Shown here: positions 59,201-64,000 of the stretch, piece by piece
Layout of the letters: each line of letters begins with the position of its first letter
Position numbering within the stretch: position 1 is the stretch's first letter
NCBI GenBank assembly: GCA_031763025.1
Contig: JASSKH010000029.1
Span: 8,600,571 to 8,664,570 of the forward strand
Direction of reading: 5' to 3'
DNA length: 64,000 bases
Origin: Macrocystis pyrifera
Lineage: Eukaryota > Sar > Phaeophyceae > Laminariales > Laminariaceae
Translations under genes and position numbers: made by a program
Notes under the pieces: generated by a model
The model's database searches: none
The model's input: only the letters and a program-made list of their open reading frames with translations
What the model was told of the DNA's origin: nothing

Positions 59201-62200
59201 TGGCGCCCAGGCTGATTCAATACTCCTTTCATTTGGTTCGTCAGACGGTTGCTGGTGGTTGTTGAACCCTTAGAACCCTTACTGTACAGGAAATTTGCGG
59301 ATTTCACTTTAAAGCTGTTCCCACATTTCAGTAGTCAACGACTCGGAATCAGAGGTAGGTAAATGTGTGTTCAGTAGAAAGCTGTTACCTGAGCTCTTAG
59401 CTGAGGATCAATGCGTCGAGCGTCGAAGTTGAGGATGTCCTCCTTGACCCCGCGGTTGCCGAGAAACTTCTTCATGGACAGCCAAGATGTGTCGCGGATG
59501 CCCAGCAGCATCAGCACCGCCCCCAATACGTCAGCAATGGGTTCAGGTGGCATCTTCAAGGACCTTCAATGTCAAGACCAAGGGGTTGGGGGTGCGGTGG
59601 AGCGCCATGCCGTTTAATCTCTTGCTTCTTCTGCCGTCAGTTAGTTTGGTATTGTGGAGGAAGGCACGCTGCATGTCACATCAAGCAGGTTCTAGACCAC
59701 GGAGGTTATCGGTACGTCCTATTACGGGGGACCATAGTAAACAGGACCAAATATTGTTAGTAAAAATACCTAAATATATAGTTTTTTATGTATGCCATAG
59801 GTCCTGTTAACTATGGACTCCCGTAATACTAGAACGCCGAGTGTTGGCGTTAGATGTTTGTGGACGGGAGGTCACGTTAAGATACGAGAGGGACAGGTGG
59901 TACACTGGTGAAATGCCGATGTGAAGCATGTTGGCTACTTCTGCTCGCCATTACTTCCATTCGACACATGAGCATACGCGGCTCAAGTCTTTTAAAGCAA
60001 CCTTTAACGCGAAGTATTTTTGCAGAATGAAGCACCCGCTTTGACACGTCAGGGAGGATGCAGAAAGAAAAACCGAATAGTGCATATGTTTTACACAGTC
60101 TTCTTTTCGTGCACCTATTCAAACTACTCAAGGGAGTTTACATGCCTTCTACGCTGCCCTACACGTTGAAACAATTGCCTTCCCAACTCTTGTCTGTGCT
60201 ATAATAGGCGGTGGAAGGTAATGCGGCATGGTAAGCTGCATGGAAACTCCAAAGCACCGAGGCAATCGACTGAGTGGTGTAGCGGTCACCCCCCGAGTCC
60301 AAAATTTGTCACAACATCACCGCAACGATACGCCGGATCTGCTCTTCAGCAATCGGACAATGATGGGCATGTGCAATCAGCAACGAAGCCGACTAGCCTC
60401 TACTAGAACTTGAGTACTTGAGGGTAAAGCGTGTAGGGGGCTCACCGTATTTCGTTGATATGATCTGACTTGATCTGTCCGACCGCCTGCTTCGCGCTGT
60501 CCAAAACAGGCTGAATGTGGCTGAGCTCCTGGTAGTTCAACCGATGCACGGAATGATAAAGGTACATGAAGAGCAAAACACAGGCAGTCAGATAAGGGCT
60601 CAAGCACCTGAAGGACAGCTCACCATATTGTCGAGTAGTGGTTACTGCATTTAATTTTATTCTTAACGTCATGCAGGTCCTACCTTGCGCTCAAACCATC
60701 GATCCAAGTTGTGTCTATTCAGCCCCATCATTTGTGTTGCTTGTTACTGGTGCTATTACGGGGGTCTATATTTAACAGGACCTATGGTATACATAAAAAC
60801 CTATCTATTTAGGTATTTTTACTAACAATATTTGGTCCTGTTAACTATGGATCCCCGTAATAGGCATCGCAAAATCACAAATTATTGATGTCCTGGGTGC
60901 AAGCATTGGAATGAATAGTCACAGGGATTTCACAGCCGAAGGAATATACCTGCAGTAGTTCTCTTAGCCCCAGGAAACGTATGCACTGAGTTTCGACCTT
61001 CACAGTCGATGTAACATGATGACTTGCAAATGATGGTATCAATATAGCCGATATCAAGCCAATGAAGCGTAAAATACAAATGCACGAACCTTCACATTCC
61101 ATTTGTTTCCGCACCTGCTCTATATCGCCCTTACGACTCTGTGTGGCTTTTTCATTGACGGCAAGGTCTTCCTTCAGCCGCTCGGTTTCTCCTTTGCGCA
61201 GACTCGCTTCTGAGAGAGCCGTTGTGATCTGCTCCATCGCACTGTCAGCGGCCACCTTTGAAAGGTTCGGAAGCCGTGACAAGGGGAAAATGTGCTTTTA
61301 GTTTGGACCTCCATGACCACCTCCCAAGGCGAAACAGATGCTGCAAGGCAACGAACAGGCCAACTCGGCCCCTGCAAAGTGGCCTTGAGTGTAACTAGTA
61401 GCAGAAATAGCGCATACTACCGAAGAGTGCCTCTCCTGTCGACGCCGCTGTTGGTGGCTGGTGCCTTGTAGAGAGCAAGTTTTACATCACACCAGTCGCA
61501 CTTCCACTTTTCTACGGCTAAAGCTCGTCAATGTCAAAGAGTGTCGGTATAGTCAGGGTGATGTTCCCGAATGATTGGTGGATATTCGCACCCCTGAGGA
61601 CACAGAGCACTGGTTATGCGAGCAGACTTCTGATAGCAGCAGGCGCCCGATCAGCTGCATTGGTCACACCATTAACCCAGACGAGCCTACACTCAACAGC
61701 ACTGCGCGTTTTCAGTGTATGGCTTTAGTTATGAACAGTGACCTTGTTGCGTGCGTTCGCGAAGGATACACCGCATTTATCTATGAATACGCGGGCTCGT
61801 TTGTCGCTATTGCTTGATTCAGGCGGGTAACCGTCACCTGAGCTGCCTGGAGTTCCTTCTGTTTCTTCGCCGCGTTTTTGCTGAGGTCGTCGACCGTCGA
61901 AGATGCTTCCGCGAGCTTGAACAGCCCGGCCGATAGATGCCCGAGCTCTTCGCGGAGCGCCCCCTTAGTTTTTGTAGAGTTGCGGAAAACCGCGTGTGAT
62001 GGAAGACACGCGAAGGAGACACCGTGTGAAATTTTAAACGTCAACAGCTCGTTCGAACATCTCATGGAGAAGCAAAAAATGTGCTCTGCGGTAACTGTCA
62101 CCGTGCGCCGCATCACTGTCACGGGGCGACCCGCGTCCAGATCGTCTCTCTAAGAATACAACTTAGATGGGACCGTCGCTGGCAAGAAACCGCTGGTGCT

Positions 62201-62673
62201 TTGCATAGACAAACAAATCACCGTAGCAGCGGTATCGAGGATAGGATACATGCATTCTGGCTGGTGGTAACATGCATACGCGTGATTGCCAAACGCAATC
62301 TAGCATGCATGCACTACACAAATCCCGAAGCTCTGCCTGCCGTACTCAAAGTTGTATTGTGAAGCAGTCTATGACAACTAAATAACAGCAGGGTTCGCAG
62401 CGGAACTGTACAAACACTTTGACGACGTAAACTACGCTGCGCCTTCGCTTGAAAAATGTTTGCACGAAAAACGTTTGAGGGCGACACCTTCTTTGACTCG
62501 TGCATGGTGAACCAGCTCCTCAAGAAAGAGATGTACTCCTTTGGGGTCGCCGAAGTCCCCAGTCCCTCCACTTTCCCCTCTCCCCGTGGAAGCACTAGCG
62601 CCACCCTCCCCCTCGTTCATGCAAGACTCGTGCATTTCGACGATCTTGTCTGTCAAAGCATCTCCCAGAAGGG
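38068..62673 (-). CDS. DYNC2H1: Cytoplasmic dynein 2 heavy chain, C-terminal part (34 exons, 5' end outside window)
   Basis: Motor subunit of dynein-2, which moves intraflagellar transport trains from ciliary tip to base. Exons in transcript order: e1 62673-62488, e2 61963-61838, e3 61255-61115, e4 60528-60446, e5 59563-59389, e6 58744-58638, e7 58075-57992, e8 57593-57519, e9 56966-56772, e10 56063-55913, e11 55562-55464, e12 54830-54639, e13 54162-54050, e14 53623-53521, e15 53261-53136, e16 51673-51560, e17 51218-51033, e18 50614-50513, e19 49740-49568, e20 49236-49025, e21 46494-46404, e22 45925-45856, e23 45323-45159, e24 44640-44569, e25 44141-44011, e26 43764-43593, e27 43076-42966, e28 41622-41495, e29 41165-40907, e30 40304-40222, e31 39900-39723, e32 39358-39252, e33 38729-38606, e34 38202-38068. 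Every junction is AG-acceptor/GT-donor (one GC donor) and the phases run on without a break; only e1 has an internal frame offset. The signature segments match the DYNC2H1 branch rather than axonemal dyneins: the stalk-tip FLGNRGVKED, AAA5 CDGVEP, TRNPNPELPPD, AAA6 GMHPELFQP, QALRPDRLQSAL and the final ALFLKN. About 1522 residues from HESC to the stop equals the length of that part in animals. Confidence 0.95.
38606..38729 (-). CDS. DYNC2H1: DYNC2H1 exon e33: C-terminal domain
   Basis: Begins LRLQGAAFSGGTL across the splice, the GLxLeGCsFdGxxL motif, and ends KEESRPYQ|GTAGGT. Phase 2 to 0, acceptor TTGTCAG|GCTACA. Confidence 0.94.
39252..39358 (-). CDS. DYNC2H1: DYNC2H1 exon e32: C-terminal domain
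   Basis: Reads ARLAGCSMDALELVSSWDKG then RLKSAVLPVTIEG. Corresponds to TAR...sxdsLkfvxsW. Acceptor ATGCAG|ACTGCT, donor AG|GTGACA in phase 2. Confidence 0.94.
39723..39900 (-). CDS. DYNC2H1: DYNC2H1 exon e31: C-terminal domain
   Basis: Reads LWEGPETPQAWLTAMARK and VDLSNLFNPNTFLNAVRQQ, the kWeGPedP...LdLseLFxPdTFLNAlRQe motif. Phase 2 to 0, donor CAG|GTCGGA. Confidence 0.96.
40222..40304 (-). CDS. DYNC2H1: DYNC2H1 exon e30: C-terminal domain
   Basis: Reads YGTALLTPAIQATGGSLLSG then KVPSDW. Matches RGTxLLxxxxqxxaxxLlxxxxPxxW. Acceptor TTTTCAG|GTTGTT; phase 2 donor TG|GTGCGT. Confidence 0.92.
40907..41165 (-). CDS. DYNC2H1: DYNC2H1 exon e29: C-terminal domain
   Basis: Largest exon, 259 nt. 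Reads WRTQLAPILEAWDKL, then a Gly/Ser/Arg-rich loop longer than usual, then FVKMENEAATTLCDIV helix. Phase 2 to 0, acceptor TTTTTTAG|GTGGAG, donor AAG|GTCAGG. Confidence 0.92.
41495..41622 (-). CDS. DYNC2H1: DYNC2H1 exon e28: C-terminal domain
   Basis: Reads PSVFGLPDNIERS and NFDRE, the universal FGLPxNIxxS motif. Phase 0 to 2, acceptor CTTGCAG|CCATCA; donor AT|GTAAGC completes Met with e29. Confidence 0.95.
42835..42925 (+). repeat. Dispersed repeat R3, partial copy 3, in DYNC2H1 intron e27-e28
   Basis: Shares GGCAGGGATACGAGGGTC and ACATGAGTACACCCTC with the right end of copy 1. Confidence 0.6.
42966..43076 (-). CDS. DYNC2H1: DYNC2H1 exon e27: C-terminal domain
   Basis: 37 codons, phase 0-0. 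A Gly-rich start then ADYVHAVQKLPDTDH, equivalent to YxxxIexlPexDxP before FGLP. Acceptor TGACCAG|GTGGGA, donor CAC|GTAAGC. A diverged 42.8 kb repeat copy lies just downstream. Confidence 0.9.
43593..43764 (-). CDS. DYNC2H1: DYNC2H1 exon e26: C-terminal domain
   Basis: Reads DAIYGGRVDNPHDMRVLATY, the strictly conserved YGGRiDNxxDxRvLxxYL. Ends FNPDV|GTGAGT in phase 0. Acceptor GTTCAG|GGCTGG. Confidence 0.96.
44011..44141 (-). CDS. DYNC2H1: DYNC2H1 exon e25: AAA6 to C-terminal domain
   Basis: Reads LLALAWFHGVVQERR and FMPQGWTKEYDFSVGDLR, matching LAWFHaxxQERRxyxPqGWtkxYEFsxxDLR. Phase 0 to 2, acceptor CTTGCAG|GTCGAA, donor CG|GTGAGC. Confidence 0.96.
44569..44640 (-). CDS. DYNC2H1: DYNC2H1 exon e24: AAA6
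   Basis: 24 codons, phase 0-0. Reads FEAPPGLKKNVQRTY, the invariant xExPxGLkxNlxRxY of dynein AAA6. Acceptor CCGGCAG|GTTACC, donor ATG|GTGAGA. Confidence 0.95.
45159..45323 (-). CDS. DYNC2H1: DYNC2H1 exon e23: AAA6
   Basis: 55 codons, phase 0-0. Reads NGDWLCLKNLHLVVAWLPSL, then FRLWCTTEPHDEFPPLLLQQ. This is the GxWxxLKNxHLxxxWL...FRLWLTxE core shared by all dyneins. Donor AAG|GTATCA. Confidence 0.96.
45856..45925 (-). CDS. DYNC2H1: DYNC2H1 exon e22: AAA6
   Basis: Smallest exon, 70 nt. Reads YQEVAMGGGQQEIAVTLL, matching the VAMGQGQ loop of AAA6 (here GGGQ). Acceptor CACGCAG|GTACCA, donor CAG|GTGAGT. Confidence 0.93.
46116..46172. repeat. Palindromic element GGAAATATAAGG, copy 3 (diverged), in DYNC2H1 intron
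   Basis: Left arm GGAAATATAAGGACCATT intact; right arm decayed (TTCTTACATTTACG). In the e21-e22 intron. Confidence 0.5.
46404..46494 (-). CDS. DYNC2H1: DYNC2H1 exon e21: AAA6
   Basis: Reads TIPILLITTSGADPGKEMEE, the PILxIxSPGADPxxEL strand of AAA6. Acceptor GGCGCAG|CCACGA, phase 1; donor AG|GTACGG, phase 2. Confidence 0.94.
46918..46950 (+). repeat. Left terminal inverted repeat of the 46.9 kb transposon
   Basis: 33 bp beginning CGAGCTGGGCTGGCC and ending CTTTTTAGTT. It pairs with 48840-48872 with a single mismatch, after which similarity stops. Confidence 0.88.
47233..48366 (+). CDS. Transposon-borne two-exon gene with AP2-like motif
   Basis: Exon 1 47233-47539 starts at ATG; exon 2 48047-48366 runs to TAG. 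The junction is CAG|GCAAGT (GC donor) to CCCCCACAG|GG and keeps the frame in phase 1, giving about 208 residues. Residues 20-70 or so read HYVESGSGKHRLWVNF then RFDSHEEALEASDAF, which resembles the AP2/ERF DNA-binding fold pattern (WxxxFxxxEEAxxAxD). The second exon is basic (QANQFKRQRKCG) and otherwise unknown. It lies wholly inside the TIR element and opposite to the dynein gene. It could be a DNA-binding subunit of the transposon or a captured host gene. The ATG is the first in frame; the function is inference. Confidence 0.45.
48840..48872 (-). repeat. Right terminal inverted repeat of the 46.9 kb transposon
   Basis: Reverse complement of the left repeat with one C/T difference. Followed by TA of the target duplication. 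Confidence 0.88.
49025..49236 (-). CDS. DYNC2H1: DYNC2H1 exon e20: AAA6
   Basis: Reads RWQRWATSPECERDFP and QRVLLVQALRPDRLQSAL, a near-invariant AAA6 motif. Ends in phase 1 at G|GTGAGG. The next intron is the longest in the gene because of a transposon insertion. Confidence 0.96.
49568..49740 (-). CDS. DYNC2H1: DYNC2H1 exon e19: AAA6
   Basis: Reads NEWELFTG, then PPWASPDREEAFALL and a Leu/Ala-rich helix. Corresponds to NEWDxFTG...LPxWxxxER. Phase 0 to 2, acceptor AATTCAG|AACGAG, donor CG|GTGAGA. Confidence 0.93.
49770..50010 (-). repeat. GATC-rich dispersed repeat, copy E, in DYNC2H1 intron e18-e19
   Basis: Reverse orientation: TCACTTCATGATCTAA, CTGCATGATCTAC, TTTCTTGGGCTGGATG, CACAGATCCTCAGC. 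Confidence 0.65.
50513..50614 (-). CDS. DYNC2H1: DYNC2H1 exon e18: entry to AAA6
   Basis: 34 codons, phase 0-0. Reads VGRALLKEDRPTFALHLVHG then MHPELFQP, one of the best dynein-2 signatures (LFKxDxxxFALHxVxGMHPELF). Acceptor GCCGCAG|GTTCGG, donor CCG|GTGAGC. Confidence 0.96.
51033..51218 (-). CDS. DYNC2H1: DYNC2H1 exon e17: AAA5-AAA6 linker with low-complexity insert
   Basis: Starts LSPMYKSSLASFVRLFEACL, the conserved MYxFSLxxFxxLF helix. The following 30 or so residues (Gly/Pro/Arg/Ser-rich) replace a variable loop, and the exon ends LARLSPALQ|GTACGA. Phase 0-0. Confidence 0.93.
51560..51673 (-). CDS. DYNC2H1: DYNC2H1 exon e16: AAA5-AAA6 linker
   Basis: 38 codons, phase 0-0. Reads LDRQREVYREFARAGSTLFF, corresponding to LDxxRxxYxPxAxxxSxxyF of the family. 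Donor ATG AAG|GTGTTG is chosen because the join then reads MKALSPMYKSSL, the expected spacing. Confidence 0.93.
52426..52495 (-). ncRNA. tRNA-like remnant with A and B boxes (possible SINE head)
   Basis: On the minus strand an A-box-like TGGCTTGGTAGG (52488-52477) is followed after about 31 nt by a B-box GGGTTCGAGTCC (52445-52434), the normal spacing of a Pol III internal promoter. Acceptor and T stems do not pair properly, so it is not an intact tRNA. It lies in the DYNC2H1 e15-e16 intron, same strand. Confidence 0.45.
53136..53261 (-). CDS. DYNC2H1: DYNC2H1 exon e15: AAA5-AAA6 linker
   Basis: 42 codons, phase 0-0. Reads LADLEKGLLEALATAEGDLL then LIERLSETKATAAEIQ, matching LLExLAxxxGNILEnxxLIxxLxxTK. 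Acceptor GTTCCAG|GTGCGT, donor CAG|GTTAGC. Confidence 0.95.
53521..53623 (-). CDS. DYNC2H1: DYNC2H1 exon e14: AAA5-AAA6 linker
   Basis: Reads GLEGQLLGVTIQHEQPELEK, the conserved SGLxxQLLxxTIxxExPxLE stretch. Phase 2 to 0, acceptor TGCCAG|GTCGGG, donor AAG|GTGATC. Confidence 0.95.
54050..54162 (-). CDS. DYNC2H1: DYNC2H1 exon e13: AAA5
   Basis: Reads DYNESFRLFMVTRNPNPELP, ending VNFTVTR at AG|GTCGGC (phase 2). The FRLFxxTRNPNPxxPPDA motif is diagnostic of dynein-2. The acceptor is TCTCTCAG|TTAATG. Confidence 0.96.
54639..54830 (-). CDS. DYNC2H1: DYNC2H1 exon e12: AAA5
   Basis: 64 codons, phase 0-0. Carries VRFGKTLLVLECDGVEP and QGPRYVVQVGDK. The CDGVEP form is typical of dynein-2, where other dyneins have NVGEELDP. 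A 298 aa open frame on the plus strand starts within this exon but is only its antisense shadow. Confidence 0.95.
55464..55562 (-). CDS. DYNC2H1: DYNC2H1 exon e11: AAA5
   Basis: 33 codons, phase 0-0. Reads ENALVLANM and PFIVDPANACTTWLK, equivalent to the family's RxPFxIDPxxQAxxWLK strand in AAA5. Acceptor TTCGCAG|GAGAAT, donor AAG|GTCAGT. Confidence 0.93.
55913..56063 (-). CDS. DYNC2H1: DYNC2H1 exon e10: AAA5
   Basis: Reads HPESTRKAMLERW, then FSFRTLMSTESQLLVWKGEG and LPDDDLSQ, the AAA5 WKxEGLPxDDLS motif. Conservation puts the 3' end at CAG|GCAAGC, a GC-type donor. The alternative canonical GT donor 12 nt downstream would add four residues inside the DLSxENAL motif. Confidence 0.93.
56772..56966 (-). 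CDS. DYNC2H1: DYNC2H1 exon e9: coiled coil 2 and start of AAA5
   Basis: Shows AQRLISQLGGEQERW and STLPLEMLLAAGFATYL, the invariant end of the stalk and first AAA5 helix of all dynein heavy chains (ISxLxxExxRW...LPxxxLLAAxFxxYL). Acceptor GTGCAG|AACGAG, donor AG|GTACGA. Confidence 0.95.
57519..57593 (-). CDS. DYNC2H1: DYNC2H1 exon e8: stalk coiled coil 2
   Basis: Short 75 nt exon reading CEEELRAIDRKASQLKEEF with heptad spacing. Phase 2 on both sides, acceptor ATGAAG|GTTGAC, donor AG|GTAACG. Coiled coil conserved in pattern more than in sequence. Confidence 0.88.
57992..58075 (-). CDS. DYNC2H1: DYNC2H1 exon e7: stalk coiled coil 2
   Basis: Reads YSTILEKIQPLEEEL, directly matching the family's YSxVLExIxPLE start of the returning helix. 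Phase 2 on both sides; acceptor TTCAG|GTACTC, donor AG|GTGTAT. Confidence 0.93.
58638..58744 (-). CDS. DYNC2H1: DYNC2H1 exon e6: microtubule-binding domain to coiled coil 2
   Basis: Reads VKKLLNQKAASFEHTN then VAAAPLATWVKANI, the conserved AAAPLAxWVKAN motif at the base of the stalk head. Acceptor CGACAG|GTTAAG; phase 2 donor AA|GTGAGA completes Lys with e7. Confidence 0.95.
59389..59563 (-). CDS. DYNC2H1: DYNC2H1 exon e5: microtubule-binding domain
   Basis: Core of the stalk head that contacts the microtubule. Shows MPPEPI and SWLSMKKFLGNRGVKEDI, then FDARRIDPQLRAQ. The FLxxRGVxED pattern is typical of dynein-2 and helps tell it from axonemal heavy chains. Donor CAG|GTAACA, phase 0. Confidence 0.95.
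59720..59828 (+). mobile_element. TTACGGGGG foldback MITE, copy 19, in DYNC2H1 intron e4-e5
   Basis: Arms GGGGGACCATAGTAAACAGG and CCTGTTAACTATGGACTCCC. Lies in the intron, opposite in orientation to the gene, clear of the splice sites. Confidence 0.93.
60446..60528 (-). CDS. DYNC2H1: DYNC2H1 exon e4: coiled coil 1 into microtubule-binding domain
   Basis: Contains IQPVLDSAKQAVGQIKSD then NEIR, the conserved entry to the stalk head. Phase 0 to 2; CG|GTGAGC joins G|TCC of e5 to give Arg-Ser-Leu-Lys-Met-Pro-Pro. Confidence 0.92.
60754..60862 (-). mobile_element. TTACGGGGG foldback MITE, copy 20, in DYNC2H1 intron e3-e4
   Basis: Arms GGGGGTCTATATTTAACAGG and CCTGTTAACTATGGATCCCC. Lies within the 586 bp intron between e3 and e4. 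Confidence 0.93.
61115..61255 (-). CDS. DYNC2H1: DYNC2H1 exon e3: stalk coiled coil 1
   Basis: 47 codons, phase 0-0, acceptor TTTCAAAG|GTGGCC and donor CAG|GTGCGG. Contains SLRKGETERLKEDLAVNEKA, the family's EQKTELERLK-type heptads. The in-frame sequence past the donor is not conserved, which fixes this donor over a later one. Confidence 0.9.
61838..61963 (-). CDS. DYNC2H1: DYNC2H1 exon e2: stalk coiled coil 1
   Basis: 42 codons, phase 0-0. Reads GHLSAGLFKLAEAS followed by a heptad-rich Lys/Gln/Leu segment ending ELQAAQ|GTGACG. Aligns without gaps to the first coiled-coil helix of dynein-2 stalks. The acceptor is CTAAG|GGGGCG. Confidence 0.88.
62488..62673 (-). CDS. DYNC2H1: DYNC2H1 exon e1: end of AAA4 and start of stalk coiled coil 1
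   Basis: Contains the conserved MHESC and, in another frame, ATPKEYISFLRSW, which are neighbours in the family (HESC...GATP). The exon ends on a codon (AAG AAG|GTGTCG) and joins e2 in phase, but its 186 nt hold one nucleotide too many (or two too few) to read both motifs in one frame. The shift lies in the Gly/Glu-rich stretch near 62560-62612, which includes runs of C on the plus strand. Either an indel, an assembly error or a 25 nt micro-intron would explain it. Confidence 0.8.
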
Positions 62674-62975
62674 CTGGACGGCAGAGAATAACGTTAATGT
62701 TTGTGACCGGGGGACACGACGAGGGTAAGACGTCTGCATCAAACCAAAACAAGTCCACCGAGCACCATAATGAAAGGCCAGCGCAACAGTATTCCGAAGT
62801 CTGTCTAATGGTTAGTAGTATGTGGGCTCTTTGTCGATGTCCATGCACCATGCCTTTTTGGGTATTTAATGGTAGGTCGAACAATGTATACCACGCCGAC
62901 ACACGCGCCACATAGCCCTTCTCCATGACGGCAGGTTCATGTCAGTCGCGCAGTCGCGCGTTGGACGCCGTTTAC

Positions 62976-63133
62976 CTCGCGTGTTGTGAGAAGCTCGTCC
63001 TGCCGAAACATTTCGCCTCCCCCCTGGCCGCCTCCCGTCCCTGTCAGCCTTGCTCTCGCCGTTGCTTTTTCCCTCGCCCCCGCTCTTCCCCTCGCCTCGT
63101 CTGGAAACATCATTGCCATAATCGAAACGGTCC
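62976..63133 (-). CDS. Possible DYNC2H1 exon upstream of e1 (AAA4 linker)
   Basis: Bounded by an acceptor TTACAG|GGACCG and a donor CGAG|GTAAAC, and its phase (1) fits e1. It would encode a Gly/Arg/Glu/Lys-rich hydrophilic segment (for example RRGEGKSGGEGKSNGESKAD). In the family the residues just before HESC are also a charged, unconserved linker, so the position fits but no conserved motif confirms it. Another frame of the same DNA is also open. Confidence 0.3.
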
Positions 63134-64000
63134 CTGTAATCGTTGTACAAGCCGGTTCGTACGTTAGCGTGTGTATTGGAGCCGTCTTCATTCATGGTTC
63201 AGCTTTTTTTTTTATTATTATTTTATCCTCCGGCGGATTGGCAAAATAAAGCTTAAGCTCACCACACTTCCACGTGCCAATTTCGTGTCGTGTGTCAGTT
63301 CAGCTTATGGTAAATTGTTTCTCCTCGCCGGGCTATGCGTAGATTCAAAGGGAGGGCTGTCTCAGAAGCGAGAACGAACCAATGCAACTGAGATGGTGTG
63401 CACGCATGTTCTGCCCTGGGTGAGATCGTTCTTCTCTACCAAATGTATGCGTGAAATAGGATATCGAAATAATTTTCAAAGCAGGCACTATTTCGGCAAT
63501 TCCACCGAACAATTGGGAGGAAGTTTCCGGCATATGCAACTTTCTGTTGCAACACTACAGCGAGCCTGGAGCGGGCCGTAGTGCGTAAGTCCTCGAGTTT
63601 TATGGGGACTCGGTATCGCGGCAAATACTTGCGCGCCAAGAACACTTGTGACAAACCGTTAAGTTTAGTTTCCTCCATGATAGTCGAGGCTCGGCAGCCT
63701 AAATCGTCAAGTATAGCATGCCCAGACAAAACAAGTCCTTGTCTCACCCACTCTTGTAGTCCTGATAGCCACCAGCTTCATCAATATATTCGCCATCGGC
63801 GTCCTTGCCATCCAAAAGGTTGCTGACACCTTCCATCATTCTGAGTATTCATCCAGCATGGTGCGAATCACGCGGAGCGGCAGGCGTCGATCACTCAGTG
63901 CGTTGGATGGTCGGCCCAGTGGTCGTCGTCTGGCTGAGGCAAGGCAACAAAACACTATCACACGGACAGATAAATCAACTATTCTGCGCGTACAAAGCTT
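63134..64000. other. Unresolved right end, probably DYNC2H1 intron/exon sequence
   Basis: I expected the AAA4 core of the dynein here on the minus strand but find no recognisable motif in any frame. A minus-strand open frame at 63436-63747 (103 aa) and a short exon-like block near 63776-63832 with a flanking GTGAG were examined and match nothing I know. Confidence 0.3.

Noticed and set aside
63436-63747. 103 aa minus-strand open frame as a dynein exon
   Set aside because: No AAA4 motif in it, and no splice-consistent boundaries that fit the neighbouring phases.

Overview
This 64 kb window is repeat-rich eukaryotic nuclear DNA with large, intron-rich genes. The only long gene I can resolve is the 3' (C-terminal) part of the cytoplasmic dynein-2 heavy chain (DYNC2H1, the retrograde motor of intraflagellar transport). 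It lies on the minus strand from beyond the right edge down to a stop codon at 38068. I could place 34 exons in perfectly continuing phase, 4569 nt or about 1522 residues, with introns averaging about 0.6 kb. A ciliated/flagellated eukaryote with introns of this size, mixed GC, many CTG/CAG runs and many short inverted-repeat elements would fit a brown alga or a related stramenopile. That placement is inference and not proven by anything in the window.

Layout. 0.06-0.54 kb: degenerate minisatellite. 0.5-30.1 kb: a gene-poor repeat landscape carrying 18 of the 20 copies of an approximately 110 bp foldback MITE (ends TTACGGGGG, TA-flanked), including a head-to-tail cluster of four at 11.88-12.36 kb. 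The same stretch holds a piggyBac-like MITE (four copies, one of them split by the first MITE), a GTAGTGGTCC-ended MITE (two copies), a GATC-rich dispersed repeat, several minisatellites, and one orphan terminal exon of an NTF2/SnoaL-like protein (15.56-15.81 kb, minus). 32.5-36.6 kb: patches of a short palindromic motif (TTCCCGCGGGA / TTCCATGGAA) that have been split by a young 2261 bp LTR retroelement at 33.0-35.3 kb. That element has identical 232 bp LTRs and codes only for gag, one zinc knuckle and the start of the protease. 38.1-62.7 kb: DYNC2H1. >62.7 kb: probably more upstream DYNC2H1 sequence, of which only one linker exon is suggested.

Within DYNC2H1 the introns have collected transposons. 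Two TTACGGGGG MITEs lie in the introns between exons e3 and e5. A tRNA-like Pol III promoter remnant lies in the e15-e16 intron. A GATC-rich repeat copy lies in the e18-e19 intron. A 1955 bp TIR transposon lies in the e20-e21 intron and carries its own two-exon gene on the opposite strand, with an AP2-like motif and a GC-AG intron.

The dynein exons encode, in order, the end of AAA4, stalk coiled coil 1, the microtubule-binding domain, coiled coil 2, AAA5, AAA6 and the C-terminal domain, so this half of the motor is present. The one coding anomaly is a one-nucleotide frame offset in exon e1. The other elements show no functional link to the dynein; they are mobile or repetitive DNA. No rRNA, intact tRNA, CRISPR array or bacterial-type operon is visible.
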